From positions 1 to 33,853 of the forward strand of contig JAPOTD010000083.1 of assembly GCA_026709365.1 (NCBI GenBank): a stretch of 33,853 bases of DNA. Reading direction: 5' to 3'. The stretch comes from Gammaproteobacteria bacterium. Its GTDB lineage: Bacteria > Pseudomonadota > Gammaproteobacteria > Pseudomonadales > Azotimanducaceae. Position numbers and translations under genes: made by a program. Within the stretch, counting starts at the first letter, position 1; the number at the start of each line of letters is the position of its first letter. The notes beneath the pieces were generated by a model. The model did not search any database. It was given only the letters and a program-made list of their open reading frames with translations, and was not told where the DNA came from. Below are positions 1 through 9,019 of this stretch, piece after piece.

Positions 1-1592
1 GCACCATCGAAAACTCGGACCCGATGCCGGCGGCGTGGCTGGCGCGGTTCGGGCGCACGGTCGCCGATCAAGCCTTGAACAGCGTCGCGGGCCGGGTGCA
101 GGCGTCCCGAGAGCCCGGCTTCAAGGGAACCCTGCCGACGCCCACCCGCAGCGGGCCGGTCGCAGGCGGGGCCCATGATCCCTCGATGGTCGGCCCAGGA
201 GACGGTCGGATGCCCGCAGACCCCCGCGGCGGCGGCCTATGGGAGCCGGGGCTGACGCCGATGTCCGGGTCGCCGGGGATGGGCCGAACGGCGCCCCAGG
301 CCGGACCGCTAGGACAGGGCGCTGGCGGACCCGCCGCGATGACCGGCCTTCCCGCACAGGGCGGCGGGTTCGGCGGGGATGACCTCTCCCCGGGCATGGG
401 GCTGCTGCGGCAATTGGCCACCGGATCCTTCACCCACACCTTGGAGGCTGGCCCGGCGGGCGGCAACTTCGCTTGGTGGGGCAACGGGACGCTGTCGCAG
501 TTCTCCGGGCGGGCCAACGGCTTGGGCCTGAACGGCGAGGTCCTGACCTTCACGCTGGGCGCGGACTACGGGCGTGATCGCTGGCTCGCCGGCATCGGGC
601 TGCTGCAATCGCTGGGCCGCGGCGAGTGGTCGGGCGAGGCGACCGGCGAGGTGGAGGCTGCGCTGACATCGGTCACCCCCTATGCCGCCTGGTTCCCGAA
701 CGAGCGTCTGGAACTCTGGGGCACCGTCGGCCAAGGCTGGGGAACCCTGTCCCTCGACCTGTCCCCCGAACCCGGGGATGGCGAAAGCCCGGATGAGCGA
801 ATCGAGACCGGTCTGGGCTGGCGCATGGCTTCAGCGGGCGGGCGCGGCGAACTGCTGGCAGCGTCCCGAGGCCGCGGCCTCGGCTTGGCCGTGGTCGGCG
901 ACGCCCTGTGGACCCGGACCGCATCGGCTCGCGCCAAGGGACTCATCGCCGCCCAGGCCGGCGTCACCCGCCTGCGCCTTGGCCTGGAGGGCAGCTGGAT
1001 GATGCGGTTCGAGGGCGGCGGCAGCCTCACGCCCAGGCTGGGGCTGGGCGCGCGCCTTGATGGCGGGGATGCGGAGACGGGCAGCGGATCGTACGCCAGC
1101 GCCGGGCTCGCGTTGGCCTTGCCCAAGCGCGGCCTGTCGCTCGATCTTGAGGGCCAGACGCTGGTTGCGCACGCTGACGACTCCCTCGAGGACTGGGGAT
1201 TCTCCGCATCGTTCAAGTTCGACCCGCAGCCGGACACCGACCGCGGCCTGGCGCTCTCCCTGACGCAGGAACTGGGCGGTCGGTCGAACGGCGGGATGCA
1301 TGCCATGTTCTCGCCCACCGCGCTCATGACCGGCGGCGCGGGGCCCGGCGTTGGCGGACGGTGGACGGCGGAGGCGGGCTATGGGCTGTTCGCCTTCAGC
1401 AAGCGCTTCACCGCAATACCTAAGCTGAGCTATGCGCTCTCGGCCAGAGACCGGGAGTACGGCTTCGGCTGGCAGCTCGCGCCCACCGAGCACGGCCCCG
1501 ACCTGACGCTCGGCTTGAAGGCCACGCGGCGCGAGAGCGAGGGATCGTCGCCCGACCACGGGATCGCCATCGAAGTCGGCGCCAAGTGGTGA
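1..1592 (+). CDS. C-terminal part of a surface protein with autotransporter-like beta-barrel (5' end outside window)
   Basis: The frame is open from the first base, so the gene starts upstream; the ATG at 24 is internal. The visible part begins with a PAAWLARFGRTVADQ segment, which in such proteins precedes the barrel. A Gly/Pro-rich linker follows (about residues 30-125 from that ATG), then roughly 390 residues of alternating amphipathic strands rich in Gly, aromatic residues and Leu (GLGWRMAS, GYGLFAFSKRF, YGFGWQLAP). It ends in a strand with terminal Trp (IAIEVGAKW), as outer-membrane barrels end in an aromatic residue. By family knowledge this would anchor or export an N-terminal passenger, often with Calx-beta or similar repeats; the passenger is not visible. 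The next gene begins about 200 bp downstream on the same strand and is metabolic, so a shared function is unlikely. Confidence 0.75.
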   Translation, partial: TIENSDPMPAAWLARFGRTVADQALNSVAGRVQASREPGFKGTLPTPTRSGPVAGGAHDPSMVGPGDGRMPADPRGGGLWEPGLTPMSGSPGMGRTAPQAGPLGQGAGGPAAMTGLPAQGGGFGGDDLSPGMGLLRQLATGSFTHTLEAGPAGGNFAWWGNGTLSQFSGRANGLGLNGEVLTFTLGADYGRDRWLAGIGLLQSLGRGEWSGEATGEVEAALTSVTPYAAWFPNERLELWGTVGQGWGTLSLDLSPEPGDGESPDERIETGLGWRMASAGGRGELLAASRGRGLGLAVVGDALWTRTASARAKGLIAAQAGVTRLRLGLEGSWMMRFEGGGSLTPRLGLGARLDGGDAETGSGSYASAGLALALPKRGLSLDLEGQTLVAHADDSLEDWGFSASFKFDPQPDTDRGLALSLTQELGGRSNGGMHAMFSPTALMTGGAGPGVGGRWTAEAGYGLFAFSKRFTAIPKLSYALSARDREYGFGWQLAPTEHGPDLTLGLKATRRESEGSSPDHGIAIEVGAKW

Positions 1593-1663
1593 GTCCTGCG
1601 GCCCGGCCACCGGTGCCTGTGCCGTCTCAGAGACACTTCGGAATCTGACCTAAGCGACCAGCG

Positions 1664-1697
1664 CGGAGTTTTGCGCCAGCGAAACTCAAACGAACCG
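1664..1697. repeat. Palindromic intergenic element, copy 1
   Basis: An imperfect stem (GAGTTTTGC, 4-base loop, GCGAAACTC; one G-T wobble) is followed by CGAACC and a weakly pairing GGGTCG. A better-preserved copy with the same order of parts lies at 21406-21461. It sits in the 202-bp gap before hyuA. Its role is unknown; a REP/MITE-like element or a transcriptional hairpin are both possible. Confidence 0.6.
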
Positions 1698-1794
1698 AAG
1701 GGTCGCGCTGTCTTGATCGATGCCTCCTAGGCTATGCTTTTGGGGATGCCTCCGAGCGCCCGCCGGTGCGCCAAATGGGGCCGGGAAACAGTCA

Positions 1795-3882
1795 ATGGAG
1801 CAAATCGACACCGCTAGGTTCCGGTTTGGCGCGGACATCGGCGGCACCTTCACCGACCTAGTGCTGGACGACGGGGTCCGCCAGCACACCGCCAAGGTGC
1901 TGACCAGCCACGCCGACCCGGCTGACGCGGTGCTTGGGGGCCTGCGGCAGGTCATGGCCGCGGCGGGCTGCAAACCCGAAGCGTTGAGCCTGTTCCTGCA
2001 TGGCACCACCTTGGCCACCAACGCCCTGATCGAGCGGCGCGGCGCGGTGACCGCCCTGCTCACCACCGAGGGCCATCGGGACGCCGTGGAGATGGCCTTC
2101 GAGAACCGCTTCGAGCAGTACGACATCAACATCGACCGCCCGGCGCCCCTGGTGCCGCGCCGGTTGCGCATTCCGGTGCGCGAACGCATCGCCGCCGACG
2201 GCGGCGTGCTCAGGGCTCTTGATGCCGCCTCGCTGAGCCGGGCCTTGGACGCACTCGAGGAGCAGCGGGTCGAGAGCGTCGCCATCGGCTTCCTGCACGC
2301 CTACCGCAACCCCGATCACGAGCGGCGCACGGCGGCGGCCGTGCGCGAACGCCTGCCGGGCGCGTCCATCACGCTGTCCAGCGAAGTCTGCCCGGAAATC
2401 CGGGAGTACGAGCGGCTGTCCACCACCTGCGCCAACGCCTATGTGCAGCCGTTGATGGCAGCCTACCTAGGCAGCTTGGAACGGCAGCTTCGGGCGGCGG
2501 GCATCCACTGCCCGCTGCTGCTGATGACCTCCGGGGGCGGCCTGACCGACATCGCCACCGCCAGCCGCTTCCCCATCCGGCTGGTGGAGTCCGGCCCCGC
2601 CGGCGGCGCCCTGCTGGCGCAGAGCATCGCCCGCCAGTGCGGCTACGATCGAGCCGTATCGTTCGACATGGGCGGCACCACTGCCAAGATCTGCCTGATC
2701 GACGACGCCAAGCCGCTGCTCTCCCGCGCCTTCGAGGTGGACCGCGCCTATCGATTCAAGAAGGGTTCCGGGCTGCCGGTGCGCGTTCCGGTGATCGAAA
2801 TGGTGGAAATCGGCGCCGGCGGCGGCTCCATCGCCGCGGTCGATAGCTTAAGCCGCATCGCCGTGGGCCCGGTGAGCGCCGGTTCCGAGCCCGGCCCTGC
2901 CGCCTACGGGCGGGGCGGGGCACACCCCACGGTGACGGACGCCGACGTCCTGCTCGGCCGCTTGCGGCCGGAGCTCTTCGCCGGCGGCGCCATGCGGCTC
3001 GACGCCGACGCCAGCCGGCGCGCCATCGAGGGCGACGTGGCCGCTCCGCTCAAGCTCGACGCCTTGGCCGCGGCGGCGGGCATCAGCGAGGTCGTTGACG
3101 AGAGCATGGCCGCCGCGGCCCGCGCCCACGCGGCGGAGTGGGGCAAGGACACCGGTGGCCGCACCCTGATCGCCTATGGCGGCGCGGCGCCCCTGCACGC
3201 CTGCCGGGTGGCGGACAAGCTGCGCATCGACCGCATCCTGATCCCTGCCGGCGCGGGCGTCGGCTCCGCCTTGGGCTTGCTGCTGGCGCCGGTCAGCTTC
3301 GAGGTGGTGCGCAGCCGCTTCATGACCCTCTCCGGCCTTCGTCCGGCGGAAGTCCGCCGCCTGATCGACGAGATGCGCGCCCAGGCCACCGTGGTCGTTG
3401 AAGCGGCAACCGACCAACCGCTGGGAGAGACGCTTCGAGCCTACATGCGCTACGCCGGCCAAGGCTTTGAGATCGCCGTAAACGCCCCGCCCCCGGACGC
3501 CGATGACTTTGCGGACCAGCTGGGCTGCGCCTTCGCCGCCGCCTACCGGGCGCTCTACGGGCGGACCATCCCGGATCAGGGCATCGAAGTCCTCAGCTGG
3601 ACCCTGGCCTTGGGCACTGCGCCCCCAACCCAGGAGCCGGTGCGGGCCCCGCAACGCCAACGCCAAGCGGCGCCGGACGGCAGCGTCGAGCTTTTCGATG
3701 CATCCTTGGGCGGCATGGGGCAGGCTGCGCTCCACCAACGCGGGCGGCTGCGCCCCGGCGACCACTTCGACGGCCCGGCGCTGATTGTGGAGGACCAGAC
3801 CACCACCGTGGTCGGCGCAGGCTTCCGCGGCCTAGTCAGCGCCCAAGGGCACCTGATTCTGGAGCGAGCCGCCCATGACTGA
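1795..3882 (+). CDS. hyuA: Hydantoinase/oxoprolinase family protein, subunit A
   Basis: HyuA-type subunit of the ATP-dependent N-methylhydantoinase / 5-oxoprolinase / acetone carboxylase superfamily, which opens cyclic amides using ATP. The start is placed at 1795 (695 aa, normal for the family). There the protein begins just before the hallmark DIGGTFTD phosphate-binding motif (residues 14-21), and a GGG-rich sequence lies upstream; the frame stays open to 1720, but that extension does not look like protein. Other family signatures are LHGTTLATNALIERRG, the SGPAGG segment and FDMGGTTAK, which with the first motif form an actin-like ATP fold. The stop overlaps the hyuB start by 8 bp, so the two are translationally coupled. 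The substrate cannot be read from the sequence. Confidence 0.93.
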   Translation: MEQIDTARFRFGADIGGTFTDLVLDDGVRQHTAKVLTSHADPADAVLGGLRQVMAAAGCKPEALSLFLHGTTLATNALIERRGAVTALLTTEGHRDAVEMAFENRFEQYDINIDRPAPLVPRRLRIPVRERIAADGGVLRALDAASLSRALDALEEQRVESVAIGFLHAYRNPDHERRTAAAVRERLPGASITLSSEVCPEIREYERLSTTCANAYVQPLMAAYLGSLERQLRAAGIHCPLLLMTSGGGLTDIATASRFPIRLVESGPAGGALLAQSIARQCGYDRAVSFDMGGTTAKICLIDDAKPLLSRAFEVDRAYRFKKGSGLPVRVPVIEMVEIGAGGGSIAAVDSLSRIAVGPVSAGSEPGPAAYGRGGAHPTVTDADVLLGRLRPELFAGGAMRLDADASRRAIEGDVAAPLKLDALAAAAGISEVVDESMAAAARAHAAEWGKDTGGRTLIAYGGAAPLHACRVADKLRIDRILIPAGAGVGSALGLLLAPVSFEVVRSRFMTLSGLRPAEVRRLIDEMRAQATVVVEAATDQPLGETLRAYMRYAGQGFEIAVNAPPPDADDFADQLGCAFAAAYRALYGRTIPDQGIEVLSWTLALGTAPPTQEPVRAPQRQRQAAPDGSVELFDASLGGMGQAALHQRGRLRPGDHFDGPALIVEDQTTTVVGAGFRGLVSAQGHLILERAAHD

Positions 3883-5560
3883 AGCGCCGCAGTCCATTCG
3901 CACCCAACTGGTCTGGAACCGGCTGCTGGCCATCGTCGAGGAGCAGGCGCAAACCTTGATGCGCACGGCCTTCTCCACCGTCGTGCGCGAGGCTGGGGAT
4001 CTGTCCGCCGGGGCGTTCAACACCCAAGGCGAGATGCTCGCCCAAGCGGTGACCGGAACGCCAGGGCACGTCAACGCCATGGCGGCCTCGGTGGGCAAGT
4101 TCCTGGGCCGGCATCCATTGGCCACCCTGGAGCCGGGCGACGTGCTGCTGACCAACGACCCCTGGGACGGCACCGGCCACCTGAACGACTTCACCGTGGT
4201 GACGCCGGTGTTCCGCTCCGGCCAGCCGGTGGCGCTCTTTGCCAGCACCAGCCACATCGCCGATGTCGGCGGCCGGGGCTTCGGGCCGGACGCCTCGCAA
4301 GTGTTCGAGGAGGGCCTGAACATCCCCATCGGCTTCCTGTTTCGGGCCGGGGAGCCGAACCGGACCCTGCTGTCGATCCTCGCCGCCAACGTCCGCGACC
4401 CGGTGGTCGCCCAAGGCGACCTGTACTCGCTGGCCGCTTGCAACGATGCGGGCGCGCGCGCGCTGCTCAAGACCCTCGACGACTTTGGTCTCGCCGACCT
4501 CGACCGCACGGGCCGCGCCATCCTTGAGACCTCCGAACGCGCCATGCGCCGCGAGATCGCCGCCCTCCCCGAGGGTTGCCACCGCTACGAGATGCGGGTG
4601 GACGGCTATGATGCGCCGGTCGATCTGCGCGCCTCGCTGACCATCGACGGGGAGGCCATGCGCATCGACTTCGCGGGCACGTCCGGCGCTTCAAAGTTCG
4701 GCATCAACGTGCCCCTGCCCTACACCCAAGCCTACGCCAGCTTCGGCGCCCGCTGCATCGTCGGCAACGACATCCCCAACAACGCAGGCTCCCTGGGCTG
4801 CATCGACGTGAGCGCGCCACCGGGCTGCATCCTCAACGCCCTGCCGCCGGCAGCGGTCTCCGCCCGCCACGCCATTGGCCAGATGCTGCCCGACGTGGTG
4901 CTCGGCTGCCTGGCGCAGGCGCTGCCCGGCCAGACCCCGGCGGAAGGCGCCTCCTGCATCTGGAACCCCGTGTTCCTCAGCGCCCGCCAAGGCGCGCAAG
5001 GAGCGGGCTCCCCCGACGAGGACTTCGTCATCAACCCGATCTTCAACGGCGGCGCCGGCGCCCGCCCCGCCAAGGACGGCCTATCGACCACTGCCTTCCC
5101 CAGCGGCGTGCGCACCACCCCCACCGAGATCAACGAGGCGACCTCCCCCTTGGTGATCTGGCGCAAGGAGTACCGCCCCGGTTCCGGCGGCCGGGGCAGG
5201 TTCCGCGGCGGACACGGCCAGATCATCGAAATCGCCCACCGCGACGGCGCACCCTTCCACATCTCCAAGATGTTCGACCGCATCCGCTTCCCGGCCCGGG
5301 GCCGGGACGGTGGCCAGGCGGGCCAACCCGGACGGGTCTATCTGAAGGACGGCCCGGACCTGCCTGGAAAGGGCAAGGACCTGGTGCCCGCAGGCGCCAT
5401 GCTGGTGCTGGAAACCCCGGGCGGCGGCGGGATGGGGAATGCGGACGAACGGGATCCGGAGGCCGTGAAGGCGGACAGGACGGCTGGTTTGGAGGCGGAC
5501 TCCGCACTTTCAACGGACTTGAAGTCAATGCGAAACAGTCATGTATCTGGTCAGGAATAA
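3875..5560 (+). CDS. hyuB: Hydantoinase/oxoprolinase family protein, subunit B
   Basis: 561-aa HyuB-type catalytic partner of the upstream HyuA. The N-terminus carries the family pattern LVWNRLLAIVEEQAQTLMRT and AREAGD-like sequence (VVREAGDLSAG). GTPGHVNAM, LLTNDPWDGTGHLNDF and TSHIADVGGRGFG follow; these metal- and substrate-site segments are typical of the family. The C-terminal third has the conserved GGGAGARPAKDGLSTT-like and RRKEYRPGSGGRGRFRGG-like stretches (here WRKEYRPGSGGRGRFRGG). The last 35 residues are charged and probably unstructured. The ATG overlaps the hyuA stop. The gene ends 82 bp before the convergent SDR gene, and no strong terminator is evident in that gap. Confidence 0.93.
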   Translation: MTEAPQSIRTQLVWNRLLAIVEEQAQTLMRTAFSTVVREAGDLSAGAFNTQGEMLAQAVTGTPGHVNAMAASVGKFLGRHPLATLEPGDVLLTNDPWDGTGHLNDFTVVTPVFRSGQPVALFASTSHIADVGGRGFGPDASQVFEEGLNIPIGFLFRAGEPNRTLLSILAANVRDPVVAQGDLYSLAACNDAGARALLKTLDDFGLADLDRTGRAILETSERAMRREIAALPEGCHRYEMRVDGYDAPVDLRASLTIDGEAMRIDFAGTSGASKFGINVPLPYTQAYASFGARCIVGNDIPNNAGSLGCIDVSAPPGCILNALPPAAVSARHAIGQMLPDVVLGCLAQALPGQTPAEGASCIWNPVFLSARQGAQGAGSPDEDFVINPIFNGGAGARPAKDGLSTTAFPSGVRTTPTEINEATSPLVIWRKEYRPGSGGRGRFRGGHGQIIEIAHRDGAPFHISKMFDRIRFPARGRDGGQAGQPGRVYLKDGPDLPGKGKDLVPAGAMLVLETPGGGGMGNADERDPEAVKADRTAGLEADSALSTDLKSMRNSHVSGQE

Positions 5561-5642
5561 TGGGCGCTACCGCCTTCGACCCTTTCACCCTCTCTTCGGA
5601 ACAGGCCCACTAAGCAAGAGCCGCCATGAACTGCCCCCATCC

Positions 5643-6437
5643 CTACTGAATCTCGTGCAGCAAGGGCGCGGGCAGCATGGACATGCCGCCGTCCACGACG
5701 AACTCCTGGGCGGTGATGAAGGCGGATTCGTCGCAGGCCAAAAACACCACCACATCGGCAATGTTGCCGGGAGCGCCGAGCACCGCCGCTTCGGCTGGAT
5801 CCGGCACTTGGGCGTCTCCCGGCCCAGCCATGCCCGCCTCCGCCGCTTGGCGGCCGAAGTTGCGCACCATTGGCGTGTCAATGCTGCCGGGATGAATCGA
5901 ATTGCAGCGAATCCTGTAGCCCGACTCCAGGCAATGGGCGGCGATTGAGCGCGTGATGCCCTCCACCGCGCCCTTGGCCGCCGCGTAGCCCACAATGCCG
6001 CTGTAGGCCAGCTTGGAGGCTACCGAAGCCATGTTGATGATGGAGCCGCCGCCGCTCTCCGCCATCAGCGGGATGGCGCATTGGCAGCCGAGGAAGGTGG
6101 AGTCCGCGCTCACCGCGACCTGCGCCCGGTAGTCCGCGTGGGTCTGGCTCTCAATCGAGCCCGGCAGCACGATGCCCGCATTGTTGACGAGAACATGCAA
6201 GGCGCCGAATTCCGCCCTGATCTCCGCGATGAGCTGCAGCCATCTCGCCTCGTCGGTAACATCTTGGCGCTTGAAGACGCCCCCGATGTCTTCGGCCACC
6301 GCTTGGCCGGCGTTGTCGTCCACATCGGTGAGCACCACCTTGGCCCCTTCCGCGGCGAGCGCCCGCGCATCCGCCTCGCCCAAGCCCTTGGCGCCGCCGG
6401 TGACCAGCGCAACCTTGCCCGCTACACGTCCTGTCAT
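5643..6437 (-). CDS. Short-chain dehydrogenase/reductase (SDR)
   Basis: Classical SDR of 264 aa, an NAD(P)-dependent oxidoreductase of alcohols or ketones. It has the cofactor glycine motif TGGAKGLG (13-20), a D at the end of beta-2 (LTDVD) that suggests NAD preference, NNAG (85-88), catalytic Ser138, Tyr151 and Lys155 (YAAAK), and the IHPGSIDTPM segment after the active site. The start at 6437 is chosen because GGAG lies nine bases upstream; the alternative TTG five codons earlier would bury that site. The gene is convergent with hyuB. The substrate is unknown. Confidence 0.9.
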   Translation of the reverse strand: MTGRVAGKVALVTGGAKGLGEADARALAAEGAKVVLTDVDDNAGQAVAEDIGGVFKRQDVTDEARWLQLIAEIRAEFGALHVLVNNAGIVLPGSIESQTHADYRAQVAVSADSTFLGCQCAIPLMAESGGGSIINMASVASKLAYSGIVGYAAAKGAVEGITRSIAAHCLESGYRIRCNSIHPGSIDTPMVRNFGRQAAEAGMAGPGDAQVPDPAEAAVLGAPGNIADVVVFLACDESAFITAQEFVVDGGMSMLPAPLLHEIQ

Positions 6438-6507
6438 TACTGGAATCTCCAAAGTTCAATGTAATTGGCGATCTTGCCAAAGTCTGCGATTTAAGCCAAA
6501 TGAAACA

Positions 6508-6927
6508 ATGCTCTTCGAGGGCAGTGGCGTTCCCCGGGACGGCGCACAAGCCTTGGCTTGGTGCCTAAAGGCCGCCGAGCGAGGGGATCTGGAAGCTCAA
6601 AACTTCTTGGGCATCATGTACACATACGGCATGGACATCCCCGATGACTACGAACAAGCCACAGCGTGGTTCCTCAAGGCCGCCGAGCAAGGTGACTCGA
6701 ACGCTCAATATAACTTGGGCATGATGTACGCCAACGGCATGGGCACTCCGCAGAACGACGAGCAAGCCATGGCGTGGGTGCGCAAAGCAGCCGACCAAGG
6801 GCACGTGGGTGCGCAAATCGCCCGTGGTCACATGCTCTACACGCTCCACATGGGCTCAAGCGCCGCGGAAAGCGAGGTGGTGCTGTTCAGCAAACAGCGC
6901 AGCTATGCAATCTCCATAGCTCCCTAA
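6508..6927 (+). pseudogene. Sel1-repeat protein remnant
   Basis: The frame contains about two and a half Sel1-like repeats (A.AWFLKAAEQGDSNAQYNLG, MMYANGMGTPQNDEQAMAW). Sel1 repeats are helical pairs used for protein-protein contacts. The sequence begins in the middle of a repeat (LFEGSGVPRDGAQALAW), has no signal peptide and no convincing ribosome site before the ATG at 6508, and loses repeat character after about residue 110. The frame remains open upstream, but only as antisense to the SDR gene. The local sequence is visibly less GC-rich than the neighbours. This looks like an N-terminally truncated gene. A short functional protein of 139 aa cannot be excluded. Confidence 0.6.
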
Positions 6928-6970
6928 CACTGCTCAGGATCGCCCTTCCAGCCGCATTGGCCAACCGATG

Positions 6971-7002
6971 GCTACCCGTGAGTTTTTCCGGAAAGGGGTA
7001 GC
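6971..7002. terminator. Stem-loop between convergent genes
   Basis: GCTACCC (6971-6977) pairs with GGGTAGC (6996-7002). The loop itself contains the palindrome TTTCCGGAAA. It lies between the end of the Sel1 remnant and the end of the convergent coiled-coil gene, where a bidirectional terminator would be expected. There is no clear U-tract, so this is a tentative call. Confidence 0.35.
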
Positions 7003-7013
7003 GAGCGGAAAAT

Positions 7014-7496
7014 CTACGCGAACGTGCGCAGCAGCGCGATGAGCACGCTGGCCAAGGCGGCGCTGGTTATGCCCAGCAGCCATCGCTGCATGGTCGTCTC
7101 CTTGTTGGCGATCAAGGTGGCGAGTTCGCGCCCCATATTGGCGATGTCCTCGCGGGTGGCGACGAACTCCATCTTGGCTTCGACTTGGGCTAGGCGGGTT
7201 TCGACCCCCGTTAGGCGCGTTTCAACGCCGTTGAGGCGCGTTTCGACTCCGTTGAGGCGCGTTTCGACTCCGTTGAGGCGCGTTTCGACTCCGCTGAGGC
7301 GCGTTTCGACTCCGCTGAGGCGCGTTTCGACTCCGTTGAGGCGCGTTTCGACCTCGACAATGCGGGTTTCCAACCCAGCAACATGTGTTTCCAGGCCACT
7401 AAGGCGGTGACCGACCCCGTCCCTTTCGGTTCTTGGGTCAGATTGGCGATTGGGAACTATCTTCCTGTCCTCACTGCTCGTTGACACACCGCTCAT
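7014..7496 (-). CDS. Small coiled-coil protein with C-terminal membrane anchor
   Basis: 160 aa from an ATG at 7496 preceded by GGAAGG at five bases. Residues about 30-105 are a run of heptads (LNGVETR / LSGVETR) giving a long parallel coiled coil with L and V at the core positions. A conserved-looking segment follows (MEFVATREDIANMGRELATLIANKE). The C-terminus has one hydrophobic helix (WLLGITSAALASVLIALLR) that would anchor the protein in the inner membrane. The overall plan resembles DUF1640-like coiled-coil/tail-anchor proteins, but I cannot assign a function. The central heptads are encoded by near-identical 21-bp tandem repeats, so length variation between strains is likely. Confidence 0.7.
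   Translation of the reverse strand: MSGVSTSSEDRKIVPNRQSDPRTERDGVGHRLSGLETHVAGLETRIVEVETRLNGVETRLSGVETRLSGVETRLNGVETRLNGVETRLNGVETRLTGVETRLAQVEAKMEFVATREDIANMGRELATLIANKETTMQRWLLGITSAALASVLIALLRTFA
7191..7421. repeat. 21-bp tandem repeat array (about 11 units)
   Basis: Eleven consecutive 21-bp units lie inside the coiled-coil gene. Units from 7233 to 7337 are almost identical (GAGGCGCGTTTCGACTCCG plus TT or CT); the outer units are progressively diverged. Each unit encodes one heptad. Identity at the DNA level in the centre points to recent expansion by slippage or unequal recombination. Confidence 0.92.
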
Positions 7497-7593
7497 TGGA
7501 ACCTTCCAGCAGACTGAATTTGCATCATGGTAGCGCTTGGCACCCGGGAGCACCACACAGCGAAGGCTTAAATGTCTGTAGGAAAACGCCCCG

Positions 7594-8952
7594 TCAGGCC
7601 GCGTCGAACAAGCCTTCCGCCTGCACGTCGGCCAGCGACTGCTGGAACACCTTGATCAGCCGATCGATCTCCGCCTCGCCGTGGGCGCTGGACAGGAAGG
7701 CCCGCTGGGTGCCGGGCACCAGCACGCCGCGGTTCAGGGCGTGCAGGTAGAAGGCCTTCTCGGCGGCGCTGCCGATGGACTTCACATCACGCATCGATTG
7801 CAGCGGCTCGCGCTGGAAGAACAGGTGGAACATGCTGCCCACATGCTTGACCTGCGCTGGAAGCTGACGAGCCTCGGCGAAGGCGTTGACCGCCCCGGTC
7901 AGCCGGCTGCCCGCCGCTTCCAAGTCGTCGTAGATCCGCGGATGGTCACGCAGCCAGCCCACCGCCGCAGCGCCCGCCTCCATGGTGAGGGGATTGCCGG
8001 AAAACGTGCCCCCGGAGAAGACGCCGCGCTGCGCCGCCAAGCCGGTGAAGACGTTCATCAGGTCCGCCCGCCCGGCGACGGCGCCGACGGCCAAGCCGCC
8101 GCCGAGCACCTTGCCGTAAGTGGCTAGGTCCGGGGTAACGCCAAAGCGCTCCTGAGCGCCGCCGTAGGCGACCCGGAAGCCGGTGATGACCTCGTCGATG
8201 CACAGCAGCACGCCGTTGGCGCGGCAGACGTCCGCCAGTTCGCGCAGGAATTCGCCCGCTTCCGGTTGGGGGTTGGAGCTTTGCACGCCCTCGACCATCA
8301 CCAAGGCCAGCTCATCGCGGTGCTGGCGCACGAGGTCGAAGGCGGCGCGGCGCCGGTAGGGCAGCATCAGGTTCAGGCCCTTGAGCGCCTTGGGGATGCC
8401 GTGGCCCATGGGCAGGTGGTTGGGCGCATCCACCGGGCTGGCCGGATCGGTCACCCACAGGCCGTAGTCGTGGGCGCCGTGGTAGCAGCCGTCGAACAGG
8501 GCGATGCGCTCCTTGCCGGAGAAGCCCCGCGCCGCCCTGATGGCGTACATCGTGGCTTCGGTGCCGGTGTTGCAGAACACCACCCGCTCCGCGCAGGGGC
8601 TGGCGTCATGGAGCAGCTCGGCCAGCCGCATCTGGCTGGTGGTGTGGATGCCGAACATCCAGCCGAGTTCGGCGCGGTCCTTGATGGCCGCCTCAATGGT
8701 CGGATGCCGGTGGCCGAGCATGTGCAGTCCGAAGCCGACGGAGGTGTCGATGTAGCGGTTGCCGTCCGCGTCGAAAACGTAGGCGCCCTCACCACGCTCG
8801 ATCAGGATGGGATGCGGCATCTCCAGATTGGCGGCCAAGCCGGAGTTGAGAATCTCGGCCCGCTGCTCGGAGATGCGCTGGGAGGCGGGGGTTTTGGCCA
8901 GCAGTTGCGCCCGTGCTTCGGCGACGGTGCTTGGTGTCTCAGTTCGATTCAC
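7594..8952 (-). CDS. Class III aminotransferase, glutamate-1-semialdehyde aminomutase-like
   Basis: PLP-dependent fold-type I enzyme, 452 aa from the GTG at 8952. The frame stays open further upstream but would run into the preceding gene. Visible features are the family N-terminal segment (FDADGNRYIDTSVGFG), the cofactor phosphate loop NTGTEA (128-133), the PLP-ring aspartate in CIDEVITGFR (Asp253) and the Schiff-base lysine in YGKVLGGGLAVGA (Lys281). FSGGTFSGNPL follows in the usual place. It resembles HemL, but its position at the end of an oxygenase/SDR cluster suggests a catabolic transaminase or aminomutase rather than the tetrapyrrole enzyme. It lies 67 bp downstream of the luciferase-like gene on the same strand. 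Confidence 0.88.
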   Translation of the reverse strand: MNRTETPSTVAEARAQLLAKTPASQRISEQRAEILNSGLAANLEMPHPILIERGEGAYVFDADGNRYIDTSVGFGLHMLGHRHPTIEAAIKDRAELGWMFGIHTTSQMRLAELLHDASPCAERVVFCNTGTEATMYAIRAARGFSGKERIALFDGCYHGAHDYGLWVTDPASPVDAPNHLPMGHGIPKALKGLNLMLPYRRRAAFDLVRQHRDELALVMVEGVQSSNPQPEAGEFLRELADVCRANGVLLCIDEVITGFRVAYGGAQERFGVTPDLATYGKVLGGGLAVGAVAGRADLMNVFTGLAAQRGVFSGGTFSGNPLTMEAGAAAVGWLRDHPRIYDDLEAAGSRLTGAVNAFAEARQLPAQVKHVGSMFHLFFQREPLQSMRDVKSIGSAAEKAFYLHALNRGVLVPGTQRAFLSSAHGEAEIDRLIKVFQQSLADVQAEGLFDAA

Positions 8953-9019
8953 GCCAACTTCACCGGAGGTCTGGCCTGAATCGAACGGTGACGCCGGGCG
9001 GTGGGCAACGGCGTGCGCC

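Noticed and set aside
7191-7421. The regular repeat array as a CRISPR
   Set aside because: Units are 21 bp, contiguous, without spacers, and code for heptads.
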